A stretch of DNA of 64,000 nucleotides from Ruegeria_C sp041537905. GTDB taxonomy: Bacteria > Pseudomonadota > Alphaproteobacteria > Rhodobacterales > Rhodobacteraceae. The notes under the pieces were generated by a model. That model was not told the origin of the DNA and searched no databases. It saw only the letters and a program-made list of their open reading frames with translations. Of the stretch, positions 9,066-17,254 are shown piece by piece; position 1 is the stretch's first letter; each line of letters starts with the position of its first letter. Where the stretch lies: the NCBI RefSeq assembly GCF_041537905.1, contig NZ_JBGRUO010000021.1:43655-107654 (forward strand), in the 5' to 3' direction. Both the position numbers and the translations under genes were made by a program.

Positions 9066-9614
9066 ATGTTCCCGATTGTCCGCTTGGCGAAAGACATGTT
9101 CGTTGCCAGCCGCATGCAGCCGCTTGAGCTGACCGAGACCCATGTGTCGAACCACAGGTGCTGGCCCTGGGACCTGGATATCTGGCTGGAGTTGAACAAT
9201 GGCCGCGCCATGACGCTCTATGATCTGGGGCGCACCATGCTGGCGCAACGTGTGGGCCTGGGCAAGGCCATTCTGGCGCGTCGCTGGGCCATGACCATGG
9301 CCGGCTCCACGGTGCGGTTCCGCCGCCGCATTCGCGGGTTTGAACGGTTCGAAATGCGGTCTCGTGCCATTTGTTGGGATGAACGGTTCATCTACCTGGA
9401 GCAAACCATGTGGAAACGGAACGGCGAATGCGCCAGCCATGTGGTGTTCCGGTCTGCGGTTACCAATGAGAACGGGATCGTTCCGCCCTCCGAAGTACTG
9501 CTCCAAATGGGGCAAGAGGACACGACATCGCCCCCGATGCCCGAATGGCTTGCGGCCTGGTGTGCTGCTGACGCGCTGCGCCCCTGGCCGCCGATGCAGG
9601 AAAAGCTTGTGTAA
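9066..9614 (+). CDS. Acyl-CoA thioesterase-like protein (hot-dog fold)
   Basis: This 182-residue protein belongs to the 4HBT-like hot-dog fold thioesterases, resembling the THEM6/YbgC branch. The pattern supporting this is the WPWDLDIWLELNNGRAM stretch near residue 38, analogous to the D-x-x-x-H/N-x-x-N-G substrate-binding segment of the family. I took the ATG at 9066 because GGAG lies 6 nt upstream; an earlier in-frame ATG at 9036 lacks such a box. Substrate is unknown. It is divergent from yggT and followed 46 bp later by an MFS gene. Confidence 0.75.
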   Translation: MFPIVRLAKDMFVASRMQPLELTETHVSNHRCWPWDLDIWLELNNGRAMTLYDLGRTMLAQRVGLGKAILARRWAMTMAGSTVRFRRRIRGFERFEMRSRAICWDERFIYLEQTMWKRNGECASHVVFRSAVTNENGIVPPSEVLLQMGQEDTTSPPMPEWLAAWCAADALRPWPPMQEKLV

Positions 9615-9660
9615 CGCGCGCGCAGCCCGTCATATCTAGGCAAAGCACTTGAGGACGGGC

Positions 9661-11025
9661 ATGGCAGAAATTTCCGCGCGCAAACGCGTCTGGGGCTGGT
9701 GGTTTTTCGACTGGGCCAGCCAGCCTTATCATTCGCTTCTGGTTACCTTCATCTTCGGCCCCTATTTCGCCGGTGTCGCCGCCGAGTATTTCGTGACCAC
9801 CGGGCTTTCCGCCCACGCAGCGGCGGCGCGGGCGCAGGTTGTCTGGGCCAACTGTCTGACCATCACCGGGCTGATCATCGCCTTCGGCGCCCCGCTGATG
9901 GGCGCGTTTGCCGATGTCACTGGCCGCCGCATGCCGTGGATTTTCGCCTTTTCGGTGATGTATGCGGTGGGCTCTGCCGCGCTCTGGTTCACGCTGCCGG
10001 ACGGGTCGAACATGTGGCTGATGCTGTCAGCTTTCGGTCTCGGCTTTGTCGGCGCGGAATACGCACTGATCTTCATCAATTCGCAATTACCCGATATCAG
10101 CAACAAAGAGGATGTTGGCGAGATCTCGGGCAGCGGCTTTGCCTTTGGTTACTTCGGCGGGCTGATCTCATTGGCCATCATGTTGCTGTTCTTCGTCGAA
10201 CAGCCCAATGGAAAAACCCTGATCGGCCTCGACCCGGCCTTTGGCTTGAACGCCGCGCAGATGGAGGGCACCCGCTTTGTCGGGCCGATGACCGCCGCCT
10301 GGTACATTGTCTTCATGATCCCCTATTTCCTCTGGGTCCGGGACGGGCCGCGTAGCGGCAAGAGGGGATCGTTTTCCGGGGCGCTGCGCCTGTTGGGCCG
10401 GACGATCGCGGATTTACGGCATCGCTACAGCCTTTCAGCCTATCTTGGGTCCTCGATGCTCTATCGTGATGCGTTGAACGGGCTTTACAGTTTTGGTGGT
10501 GTTTATGCGCGGCTGGTGCTGGAATGGGATCTGATCAAGATCGGGATTTTTGGTATCGTCAGCGTTCTGGCCTCGGCGATCTTTGTCTATTTCGGCGGCA
10601 AGCTCGACAAACGGCTGGGGCCGAAACCGGTTATCTGCGGCTGCATCCTTATCCTGATCGCGGTTTGCGCACTGATTGTCGGTATGGACCGCACCCAGAT
10701 TTTCGGCATCGCACTGCCCGAGGGGTCCTCGCTGCCCGATATCCTGTTCTTTGGCTGCGGCGTTCTGATTGGCGGCATGGGTGGCACGCTGCAATCGGCC
10801 AGCCGATCACTAATGGTGCGCCACACCGCGCCGGACCACCCGACCGAAAGCTTCGGGCTCTATGGTCTGTCGGGTCGTGCAACTGCCTTTCTGGCGCCCA
10901 TGTTGATCGGCGTGGCGACCGGGATATTCGGAGATGCGAGATTGGGGGTTTCCCCAGTGATCGGGTTGTTTATTCTGGGGCTCATATTGTTGCGCTGGGT
11001 AAGACCGGAAGGGGATCAGACCTGA
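9661..11025 (+). CDS. MFS transporter, UMF1/Atg22-type
   Basis: This 454-residue integral membrane protein has about 11-12 hydrophobic segments and the N-terminal signature WGWWFFDWASQPYHSLLVTF typical of the UMF1 (Atg22-like) branch of the major facilitator superfamily. The cytoplasmic loop GAFADVTGRRMPW between segments 2 and 3 is the MFS motif A. I placed the start at the ATG 9661, preceded by GAGG, rather than an upstream TTG. Its stop overlaps the mepA start (TGATG), so the two are translationally coupled. Homologues are thought to export small molecules such as amino acids; substrate unknown here. Confidence 0.88.
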   Translation: MAEISARKRVWGWWFFDWASQPYHSLLVTFIFGPYFAGVAAEYFVTTGLSAHAAAARAQVVWANCLTITGLIIAFGAPLMGAFADVTGRRMPWIFAFSVMYAVGSAALWFTLPDGSNMWLMLSAFGLGFVGAEYALIFINSQLPDISNKEDVGEISGSGFAFGYFGGLISLAIMLLFFVEQPNGKTLIGLDPAFGLNAAQMEGTRFVGPMTAAWYIVFMIPYFLWVRDGPRSGKRGSFSGALRLLGRTIADLRHRYSLSAYLGSSMLYRDALNGLYSFGGVYARLVLEWDLIKIGIFGIVSVLASAIFVYFGGKLDKRLGPKPVICGCILILIAVCALIVGMDRTQIFGIALPEGSSLPDILFFGCGVLIGGMGGTLQSASRSLMVRHTAPDHPTESFGLYGLSGRATAFLAPMLIGVATGIFGDARLGVSPVIGLFILGLILLRWVRPEGDQT

Positions 11026-11897
11026 TGTTTTTACGGGTACTTGTGACGATTGCCGCGCTAGCCGGACTAAGTGCCACCGCAGATGCCGCCCCGCTGGCCA
11101 AGGAGTTGTTCGGGGCTCAATCGCAAGGCTCCCGGCAGAAATCCGCTGCTTATGGCAGCTATTCCCGGGGCTGCGCCGCAGGTTCCGTGCAACTGCCCGA
11201 GACCGGACCGACCTGGCAGGCGATGCGCCTGTCGCGCAATCGCAACTGGGGTCACCCCGAAACCATCGACTACATCCAGGACCTAAGCCAGTTCGCGGCG
11301 AAACAGCCAGGCTGGGACGGGCTCTATATTGGCGATATCAGCCAGCCGCGCGGCGGCCCAATGCTGAGCGGCCATCGCAGCCACCAGATCGGTCTGGATA
11401 TCGACATCTGGATGCGCCCGGCCAACAAGCTGAACCTGTCGCGCCGCAACCGCGAGAACATCTCGTCAATCTCGATGCGGCGGGCCGAAGGGGCGTTTGT
11501 CAACGCCAATTGGACCCGGCAACATCACGAGATCCTGAAAGCCGCGGCCAAGGACAAGCGCGTCGCGCGAATCTTCGTCTTTCCCGGCGCCAAGGTGCAG
11601 ATGTGCAAGGATGCCAAGGGTAATCGCAAATGGCTGCGCAAAATCCGGCCGTGGTGGGGCCATCACTATCATTTCCATGTCCGGCTGAGCTGCCCCAAAG
11701 GCGTGCGGGGCTGCGTCAATCAGGATCCGCCCCCAAAGGGGGATGGCTGCGCCGAGGCGCAGCAATGGGTCAACAATATCCTGAACCCGCCACCGCCCAA
11801 ACCGCGTGACCCCAACGCACCGGCGCCCAAGAAGCGCCGGGAATACACCCTTTCCGACCTGCCCCAGCAATGCGCCGCCGTTCTGCAGTCGCGGTAA
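11025..11897 (+). CDS. mepA: Penicillin-insensitive murein endopeptidase MepA
   Basis: MepA is a periplasmic LAS-family zinc peptidase that cleaves D-alanyl-meso-DAP cross-links in peptidoglycan. The 290-residue protein has a signal peptide (residues 1-22, ending ATADAA), the zinc ligands in GHRSHQIGLDIDIW (His and Asp, near 116-124) and in WWGHHYHFHVRL (His near 213), and several Cys pairs as in E. coli MepA. The start ATG overlaps the MFS stop by one base. It overlaps the next gene by 28 bp. The C-terminal tail contains a proline-rich PPPPKPRDP stretch. Confidence 0.93.
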   Translation: MFLRVLVTIAALAGLSATADAAPLAKELFGAQSQGSRQKSAAYGSYSRGCAAGSVQLPETGPTWQAMRLSRNRNWGHPETIDYIQDLSQFAAKQPGWDGLYIGDISQPRGGPMLSGHRSHQIGLDIDIWMRPANKLNLSRRNRENISSISMRRAEGAFVNANWTRQHHEILKAAAKDKRVARIFVFPGAKVQMCKDAKGNRKWLRKIRPWWGHHYHFHVRLSCPKGVRGCVNQDPPPKGDGCAEAQQWVNNILNPPPPKPRDPNAPAPKKRREYTLSDLPQQCAAVLQSR

Positions 11898-12754
11898 TCT
11901 GCGCCCTGATCCTGACGGGCAGTGTGCATGCGGTGGAGCGATCCGGCGCAACGCCCGCCGGCAGCTATCTGTGGACCGGCAAGGCCCCATGGTTTGGCGG
12001 GTTTTCCGGCCTTGAAGTGTCAGAAGACGGCAGCTCGATGCTGGCGCTCAGCGACCGCTCGATCCTTGTGAGCGCGGATTTACAGCGCAAGGACGGACGT
12101 GTCAGCGGTGTCGAGGTCACATCGGCCAACTGGGTCCGGTCCAGCAAGAATAAACCCCTGATCGGGCGGGCAGGCGATTCCGAAGGTCTGGCCATCGGGC
12201 CTGACGGCAGCCATTACATCTCGTTCGAAGGGGTGCATCGCCTCGCACATTATGCCGATCCCGAAAGCCGGTCAAACGTGCTGCCGCGCCCCGAGGCGTT
12301 CAAGGATCTGGCCAGCAACGGCTCGTTCGAGCCGCTCGCAATCGACGCACAGGGGCGACTTTACACCATGCCCGAAAGCAGCCGCGCCGCAGATGGCTCC
12401 ATCCCGGTCTATCGCTGGGACGGGCGGCGCTGGTCGACCCCGTTCAAGCTGCCGCCGCGCGGTGATTACCTGCCGGTCGGGGCAGATTTCGGCCCGGACG
12501 GGCGGCTGTATGTTCTGGAGCGCGCGACCGGGGCTTTGGGGTTTCGCAGCCGATTGCGACGCTGGACGGTGAGCGATACGGAGGCCACAAACGAGGAAAC
12601 CGTGCTCGACACGCGCGCCGGTGCCCATGAGAATCTTGAAGGGGTCTCGGTCTGGCGCAACGACGGGGGTAAGCTGCGTGCCACAATGATCTCGGACGAC
12701 AATTTCGTGTTCTTCCTGCGCACCGAGATCGTGGAATACACCCTGCCGGACTGA
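11870..12754 (+). CDS. Secreted esterase-like activity of phytase domain protein (COG4246)
   Basis: This 294-residue exported protein resembles the esterase-like-phytase (PF13449) family, a beta-propeller-like fold. It has a signal peptide (residues 1-21, ALILTGSVHA) and repeated blade-like segments with DSEGLAIGPDG, EPLAIDAQGRLY and ENLEGVSVW, which are typical of the family. Substrate is unknown; neighbours give only a periplasmic context. The ATG at 11870 lies inside the end of mepA, so the two genes are probably co-translated. Function stays at the family level. Confidence 0.82.
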   Translation: MRRRSAVAVICALILTGSVHAVERSGATPAGSYLWTGKAPWFGGFSGLEVSEDGSSMLALSDRSILVSADLQRKDGRVSGVEVTSANWVRSSKNKPLIGRAGDSEGLAIGPDGSHYISFEGVHRLAHYADPESRSNVLPRPEAFKDLASNGSFEPLAIDAQGRLYTMPESSRAADGSIPVYRWDGRRWSTPFKLPPRGDYLPVGADFGPDGRLYVLERATGALGFRSRLRRWTVSDTEATNEETVLDTRAGAHENLEGVSVWRNDGGKLRATMISDDNFVFFLRTEIVEYTLPD

Positions 12755-12847
12755 CTTGCCAAAGCCGAAAACAGCGGCTATTAGCGCGGCCTGCCTGAAA
12801 TGAATCGGGCCAAGTCGCCGCTACCTTGTCAAAACGGGCACCAAGAT

Positions 12848-13483
12848 ATGACACGTACCTACCTTCCCGGCATTCTTGCCATGGCCGCCATTGTGGTTGC
12901 CTCCAACATTCTGGTTCAGTTCCTGATCCTCGACGGTCTGCTGACCTGGGGCGCGTTCACCTACCCTTGCGCCTTCATCGTCACCGACATCATGAACCGC
13001 GTCTATGGCGTGCAGGCCGCGCGCAAGGTCGTGCTTGCCGGTTTCGTCACCGGCATCCTCTGCTCGCTGATCGGCAGCCAGATCATGCTGGAGTTCGGCC
13101 CTGCCGTGCCGCTGCGCGTCGCCGTCGCCTCGGGCACCGCCTTCCTGATCGCGCAACTGACCGATGTGGCGCTGTTTGACCGCCTGCGCGCGGGCCGCTG
13201 GTGGCGTGCGCCGCTGGTCTCAACGCTGGTTGGCTCGGCGCTGGACACCGCGTTGTTCTTCACCATCGCCTTCTCAGCCTCGGTTACGTTCTTCGGCACA
13301 AACGCCGACGCCGTGATTTCCTGGGCGTGGGAGCCTGTGCCCTTCCTGCTCACCGGCCCCGAAGCGCCGCTCTGGGTGACGCTGGGCTTTGCCGACTGGC
13401 TGGTCAAACTGGCGCTGGCGCTGATTGCTCTGGTGCCGTTCCGTCTGATCGTGGCGCGGATGACAGCTGCGCAGCCCGCATAA
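12848..13483 (+). CDS. yhhQ: Queuosine precursor transporter (YhhQ / VUT family)
   Basis: This 211-residue membrane protein has about six hydrophobic segments and the family landmarks YPCAFIVTDIMNRVYG and LVGSALDTALFF. YhhQ proteins import 7-cyano-7-deazaguanine or 7-aminomethyl-7-deazaguanine for tRNA queuosine synthesis. I chose the ATG at 12848 (MTRTYLPG), which sets the first membrane segment at the N-terminus; an in-frame ATG at 12800 adds a polar tail with no Shine-Dalgarno box. The 93 bp leader shows no clear preQ1 riboswitch. It appears to be the last gene before a structured intergenic region. Confidence 0.9.
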   Translation: MTRTYLPGILAMAAIVVASNILVQFLILDGLLTWGAFTYPCAFIVTDIMNRVYGVQAARKVVLAGFVTGILCSLIGSQIMLEFGPAVPLRVAVASGTAFLIAQLTDVALFDRLRAGRWWRAPLVSTLVGSALDTALFFTIAFSASVTFFGTNADAVISWAWEPVPFLLTGPEAPLWVTLGFADWLVKLALALIALVPFRLIVARMTAAQPA

Positions 13484-13542
13484 AAAACGCTTTGAGATCG
13501 GCACAGCTTGTGTCACGCTCCTTGCTAACCGCAACAGTTAGA

Positions 13543-13557
13543 AAAGGAGGTGATCCA
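13543..13557 (+). promoter_or_regulatory. Full-length Shine-Dalgarno sequence
   Basis: The 15 bases AAAGGAGGTGATCCA are the exact reverse complement of the conserved 3' end of bacterial 16S rRNA, far longer than a normal ribosome binding site. The GGAGG core lies 7 nt before a GTG codon at 13558. The match stops immediately afterwards, so this is not an rRNA fragment. Confidence 0.7.
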
Positions 13558-13614
13558 GTGTCGAGAAAGAGATTGGAGAGAGGTGTCGGAACAACCGGGG
13601 GGATCGCCTGCTAG
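13558..13614 (+). CDS. Candidate 18-residue micro-ORF behind a full-length Shine-Dalgarno
   Basis: A GTG codon placed 7 nt after the GGAGG core opens an 18-codon frame, MSRKRLERGVGTTGGIAC, ending with TAG at 13614. The peptide is basic at the N-terminus and glycine/threonine-rich at the end. I do not recognise it. The perfect spacing to an unusually strong ribosome site and the terminator 72 bp downstream argue that the unit is transcribed and translated. It could be a leader peptide, a regulatory micro-protein, or a ribosome-loading element of a small RNA. Evidence is sequence-only. Confidence 0.4.
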   Translation: MSRKRLERGVGTTGGIAC

Positions 13615-13718
13615 GGCAGCCCTTGGCGGAGCGCGCGCTCCGGCTGGTCGATTGATCTAACCGACCCAACCTCCTGAACTTTCGAAGGGCCGTCCCGCTG
13701 GGGCGGCCCTTTTTGTTT
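13615..13718 (+). ncRNA. Structured 3' part of a candidate small transcript
   Basis: Downstream of the micro-ORF the RNA can fold into several hairpins: the self-complementary GGAGCGCGCGCTCC at about 13627-13640 and a GGTCG/CGACC stem near 13646-13665. The 7-mer ACCTCCT at 13669-13675 is complementary to AGGAGGT at 13545-13551 in the upstream Shine-Dalgarno. This could let the transcript mask its own ribosome site. The unit ends at an intrinsic terminator. No known RNA family is recognised. Confidence 0.35.
13686..13718 (+). terminator. Intrinsic terminator
   Basis: AGGGCCGTCCC (13686-13696) pairs with GGGGCGGCCCT (13700-13710) around a 3-nt loop, with one G-U pair, and is followed by TTTTGTTT. 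It closes the yhhQ/micro-ORF region ahead of arfB. Confidence 0.85.
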
Positions 13719-13744
13719 CTGCACTGCCCGGTTAAGCTCCACCC

Positions 13745-14164
13745 ATGCTCAGGATCGGCGACACCATCATCATTCACGACTGGGAGCTTACCGAAAGCTT
13801 CATGCGCGCCTCGGGGCCTGGCGGGCAGAATGTGAACAAAGTGGCCACCGCCGTGGAGCTTCGGTTCGAGGCGGCGCGCTCGCCCTCGCTGCCTGATCCG
13901 GTCAAGGCGCGGCTGAAACGGCTGGCGGGCCGGAAATGGACCAAGGACGGTGCCATCATCATCCAGTGCGACGAGACCCGCTCGCAGGCGCGCAACCGTG
14001 ATATCGCGCGCGAACGGCTGGTCGAACTGCTCACGCGCGCGCTGGTCAAGCCGAAGTGCCGGGTGCCCACCAAGCCCACATACGGATCGGTAAGGCGCAG
14101 GCTGGAGTCCAAAAAAGCACGCGGCGCGGTCAAGGCGTTGCGGGGCCGGATCAGCGACGAATAG
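13745..14164 (+). CDS. arfB: Alternative ribosome-rescue factor ArfB (YaeJ)
   Basis: ArfB is a 139-residue peptidyl-tRNA hydrolase that releases peptides from ribosomes stalled on mRNAs lacking a stop codon. It has the catalytic GPGGQ loop at residues 24-28, followed by NVNKVATAVELRF, and a long basic C-terminal tail (KKARGAVKALRGR) that enters the empty mRNA channel in characterised homologues. At this length it lacks the codon-recognition domain of RF1/RF2. It follows a strong terminator, so it has its own promoter. The trans-translation gene smpB is also in this window, 39 kb away. Confidence 0.93.
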   Translation: MLRIGDTIIIHDWELTESFMRASGPGGQNVNKVATAVELRFEAARSPSLPDPVKARLKRLAGRKWTKDGAIIIQCDETRSQARNRDIARERLVELLTRALVKPKCRVPTKPTYGSVRRRLESKKARGAVKALRGRISDE

Positions 14165-14227
14165 GCTGGCATCCGGTCGGCGCGCTGCTAGGGTTCACGA
14201 AAGGCACATAGGGGAGGAGATGCGGCC

Positions 14228-14968
14228 ATGCGGCTGGAGGGGAAATCCGCCATTGTCACCGGCGGCGCGTCAGGTTTCGGCGCGGGCATCGCGCGCAAAT
14301 TCGCGCAGGAGGGCGCACATGTCATGATCGCCGATCTGAACCGCGATGCAGCGGAACAGCTTGCGGATGAGATTGGCGGCACGGCTTGCGAGACAGACGT
14401 CTCCGAGGCGGTGTCGGTTGCGAAGATGGTGCATATGGCCGAAGCCGCCTTTGGTCAGATCGATATTCTGGTCAACAATGCAGGGGTGACTCACATGCCT
14501 GCGCCTCTGGAAGAGGTCAGCGAAGAGGATTTCGACCGGGTTGTCGCCGTGAACATGAAATCAGTCTACCTGACCGCCCGCGCGCTGGTGCCGCAGTTGA
14601 AGGCGCAAGGTTCCGGCGTGATCCTGAACATCGCCTCGACCGCCGGGCTGTCGCCGCGCCCGAAACTGAACTGGTACAATGCCTCGAAAGGCTGGATGAT
14701 CACCGCCACCAAGACGATGGCGGTCGAATTGGCGCCTGACTGCGTGCGCGTCAACGCGCTCTGCCCGGTGGCGGGCGAGACCCCGCTGCTGAAATCCTTC
14801 ATGGGCGAGGACACGCCCGAGATGCGTGCGAAATTCCTGTCGACCATCCCGATCGGCCGCTTTTCCACCCCGCAGGATATGGGCAACGCGGCCGCATTCC
14901 TGTGCTCGGACGAAGCGTCTATGATCACCGGCGCCGCGCTTGAGGTGGATGGCGGGCGGTGCATCTGA
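14228..14968 (+). CDS. SDR family oxidoreductase
   Basis: This 246-residue protein is a classical short-chain dehydrogenase. It shows the cofactor motif TGGASGFGAG near residue 12, NNAG near residue 87, the catalytic Ser in NIASTAG, and YNASKG near 155 giving Tyr and Lys. The acidic MIADLN segment after beta-2 suggests a preference for NAD over NADP. GGGGAGG precedes the ATG. It is followed immediately by a P1-family peptidase gene. Substrate unknown. Confidence 0.9.
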   Translation: MRLEGKSAIVTGGASGFGAGIARKFAQEGAHVMIADLNRDAAEQLADEIGGTACETDVSEAVSVAKMVHMAEAAFGQIDILVNNAGVTHMPAPLEEVSEEDFDRVVAVNMKSVYLTARALVPQLKAQGSGVILNIASTAGLSPRPKLNWYNASKGWMITATKTMAVELAPDCVRVNALCPVAGETPLLKSFMGEDTPEMRAKFLSTIPIGRFSTPQDMGNAAAFLCSDEASMITGAALEVDGGRCI

Positions 14969-14970
14969 CG

Positions 14971-16008
14971 ATGAAACCGGGGGCCCTCAACCTGATCACC
15001 GATATTGCCGGGCTGCGCGTGGGCAACGCGCAGGATCAGGCGCTGAAATCCGGGGTTACGGTCATGACTGCCGATTCGCCCTTTACCGCCTCCGTTCATG
15101 TGATGGGTGGCGCGCCGGGCACGCGCGAAACCGATCTGCTGGCTGCTGACAAGACCGTCTCGCAAGTCGATGCGCTGGTCTTGTCGGGCGGTTCGGCCTT
15201 TGGGCTGGATGCCTGTTCCGGCGTGACCGAGGTGCTGCGCAAAGCCGGGCGCGGTTTTCAGGTTGGCGAGGTCGTGGTGCCCATCGTGCCCGGCGCAATA
15301 CTGTTCGATCTGGTCAATGGCGGCAACAAGGAGTGGGCGAGAAACCCCTATGCCGCCTTGGGAGGCGCCGCTTTTGCAGCGGCAGACACGGTGTTCGACC
15401 TTGGCAGCGCCGGTGCCGGGACTGGCGCGCTGAGTGCCAATCTCAAGGGCGGGCTTGGCTCTGCCTCGCTGGTCCTGCCGTCGGGCGCGACGGTTGGCGC
15501 GCTGGTCGCGGCCAACCCGATGGGCAGCGTCACCACGCCCGGCGAAACACATTTCTGGGCCGCGCCGTTTGAATTGAACGCCGAGTTCGGCGGCCTCGGC
15601 CCCGATCCGCGCGCAGGGCTGGGCCTGGACCTGAGCAGCCGCAAATCGGCGTTGTTTGGGCCGAAAGGCGGCGAGCGCGCCAATACCACGATCGCCATCG
15701 TCGCCACGGATGCCGCGCTGAGCAAGGCGCAGTGCAAGCGGATGGCCGTCGCCGCCCATGACGGGATCGGACGCGCCGTCGTACCTGCACACAGCCCCGG
15801 TGACGGAGACCTGGTTTTCAGCGTCTCAACCGGAGCGCGCGACCTGCCAAACCCACAGGGCGAACTGGCCCTGATCGGCCATGCCGCAGCGCTCTGCCTC
15901 AGCCGGGCCATTGCGCGGGCAACCTATCTTGCCCGCCCTGCCGAGGGCGACCTTTTGCCGTGCTGGATTGACATCCGTCAAGGCGACGCAAAAAGCGAAC
16001 TGCCATAA
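14971..16008 (+). CDS. P1 family peptidase (DmpA / L-aminopeptidase-D-esterase type)
   Basis: This 345-residue protein belongs to the DmpA/NylC-like N-terminal nucleophile family, which self-cleaves to expose a Ser or Thr that hydrolyses peptides or amides. Supporting features are DIAGLRVGNAQD at the N-terminus, VLSGGSAFGLDA, and GERANTTIAIVATDA around residue 240, where the N-T-T element is the usual cleavage site. I chose the ATG at 14971; a GTG at 14959 is an alternative that would overlap the SDR stop. The pair SDR-peptidase may be one unit. Substrate unknown. Confidence 0.86.
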   Translation: MKPGALNLITDIAGLRVGNAQDQALKSGVTVMTADSPFTASVHVMGGAPGTRETDLLAADKTVSQVDALVLSGGSAFGLDACSGVTEVLRKAGRGFQVGEVVVPIVPGAILFDLVNGGNKEWARNPYAALGGAAFAAADTVFDLGSAGAGTGALSANLKGGLGSASLVLPSGATVGALVAANPMGSVTTPGETHFWAAPFELNAEFGGLGPDPRAGLGLDLSSRKSALFGPKGGERANTTIAIVATDAALSKAQCKRMAVAAHDGIGRAVVPAHSPGDGDLVFSVSTGARDLPNPQGELALIGHAAALCLSRAIARATYLARPAEGDLLPCWIDIRQGDAKSELP

Positions 16009-16101
16009 GCGCGAGGCGAGGGCGGCGCGGCATTCTATCCGATTGACTTTGGCTACTTCGACCGCCCAATTGTGCCGTAGCCACGCAAATGGAGCCAGAG
16101 C

Positions 16102-16515
16102 ATGAAATACACTTTTAGCGCTGCTATCGCCGCACTGATGATCGCCACGCCGGTATTGGCCGAGGGCGACGCAGAAGCGGGCAAAAAGGCTTTCAACAAG
16201 TGCAAAGCTTGCCACACGGTCGTCTCTGCCTCGGACGAAGTCATCGTGAAGGGCGGCAAGACCGGGCCAAACCTTTATGGTATCGTTGGCCAGACGGCAG
16301 GCACTGTGGAAGGCTACAAATATGGCCCCAGTCTTGTCGCTGCGGGTGAGAGCGGGTTGGTCTGGGACGAAACGACCTTTGTCGAATACACCACCGACCC
16401 CAAGAAGTTCCTGCAGACCTATCTGGACGACCCCAAAGCCAAGTCCAAGATGACCTTCAAGCTGAAAAAAGGCGGCGAAGACATCTATGCCTTCCTGACG
16501 AGCGCGAGCGAGTAA
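16102..16515 (+). CDS. Periplasmic cytochrome c2-type electron carrier
   Basis: This 137-residue protein has a clean signal peptide (residues 1-20, ending PVLA) and one haem-binding motif CKACH at 34-38, with a probable axial Met at M117 in SKMTF. The layout is that of class I cytochrome c2, which shuttles electrons between the bc1 complex and oxidases or reaction centres. A GGAG box lies close to the ATG, and a TTGACT hexamer at about 16042 may be its -35. A good terminator follows at 16547, so it is a single-gene unit. Confidence 0.9.
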   Translation: MKYTFSAAIAALMIATPVLAEGDAEAGKKAFNKCKACHTVVSASDEVIVKGGKTGPNLYGIVGQTAGTVEGYKYGPSLVAAGESGLVWDETTFVEYTTDPKKFLQTYLDDPKAKSKMTFKLKKGGEDIYAFLTSASE

Positions 16516-16546
16516 GGAACAGACGCCCCCTTTTGGGATGCCGACA

Positions 16547-16579
16547 AAAGGCCGCAGGTTCGCCCCTGCGGCCTTTCGC
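16547..16579 (+). terminator. Intrinsic terminator after the cytochrome c gene
   Basis: AAAGGCCGCAGG (16547-16558) pairs perfectly over 12 bp with CCTGCGGCCTTT (16565-16576). The trailing T run is only the three Ts closing the stem, so termination strength is uncertain. Confidence 0.7.
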
Positions 16580-16703
16580 ACGATTGAATGGCTGGTCGAT
16601 TGGGTTCACTTTGGCTACAGGGCTGTTGTGACCGGCGGGATGAGGACCGGTGAGATCAGCACAAGTCAGGGCCTGCGCAGACAGGCCAGTGGGAGACGTC
16701 AAT

Positions 16704-17246
16704 ATGGCAGCGATGATCCCGGCCTGGGTCGATGGGCAGCTGGTTCCGTATGGCAAGCTGGAGGCGCATCAGCACGGCCTGAAACACAAGGCGGTTTCGG
16801 TCTTTGTCATTCGCGGCATGAACATCCTGATCCAGCAGCGCGCCATGGGCAAATACCACACACCCGGCCTTTGGGCGAATACATGCTGCACCCATCCCGA
16901 CTGGGATGAGGCCTCGTCAGTTTGCGCTGTGCGCCGCCTGCGCGAAGAGCTGGGGATCACCGGGCTCTACCCCGAATTCCGTCATCAGCTTGAATACCGC
17001 GCCGATGTGGGCTCGGGCCTGATCGAACATGAGGTGGTCGACGTGTTCCTGGCCCATGCCCGCAAGACGGTCGCCGAAGATCCGAACCCCGATGAGGTCA
17101 TGGACACGCGCTGGATCAACTATCACGATCTGCAAGCCGAGGTTGCCCGACACCCCGAGAGGTTCACGCCCTGGCTCAAAATCTATCTCGAAAAACATGC
17201 CGATACGATCTTTGGCCCCGACCTGATCATCTCGGCCAGCACCTGA
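16704..17246 (+). CDS. idi: Isopentenyl-diphosphate delta-isomerase, type I
   Basis: Idi interconverts isopentenyl and dimethylallyl diphosphate for isoprenoid and carotenoid synthesis. The 180-residue Nudix-fold protein carries WANTCCTHP with the catalytic Cys, metal-binding His residues in LEAHQHGLKHKAV, the Nudix-like RRLREELGI, and the acid Glu in IEHEVVDVF. I chose the ATG at 16704 because GGGAG lies about 8 nt upstream; a start at 16650 is less likely. It converges on panC with only 8 bp between. Confidence 0.93.
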   Translation: MAAMIPAWVDGQLVPYGKLEAHQHGLKHKAVSVFVIRGMNILIQQRAMGKYHTPGLWANTCCTHPDWDEASSVCAVRRLREELGITGLYPEFRHQLEYRADVGSGLIEHEVVDVFLAHARKTVAEDPNPDEVMDTRWINYHDLQAEVARHPERFTPWLKIYLEKHADTIFGPDLIISAST

Positions 17247-17254
17247 ACGGGCCC

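Noticed and set aside
12755..12847. preQ1 riboswitch ahead of the queuosine transporter
   Set aside because: No pseudoknot-like preQ1 core sequence is visible.
13543..13557. Fragment of a 16S rRNA gene on the minus strand
   Set aside because: The identity stops after 15 nt and nothing upstream or downstream matches rRNA; a strong Shine-Dalgarno is the simpler reading.
14566..15792. 408-aa open frame opposite the SDR and P1 peptidase genes
   Set aside because: It spans two real genes in antisense and has no coherent domain; typical of GC-rich DNA.
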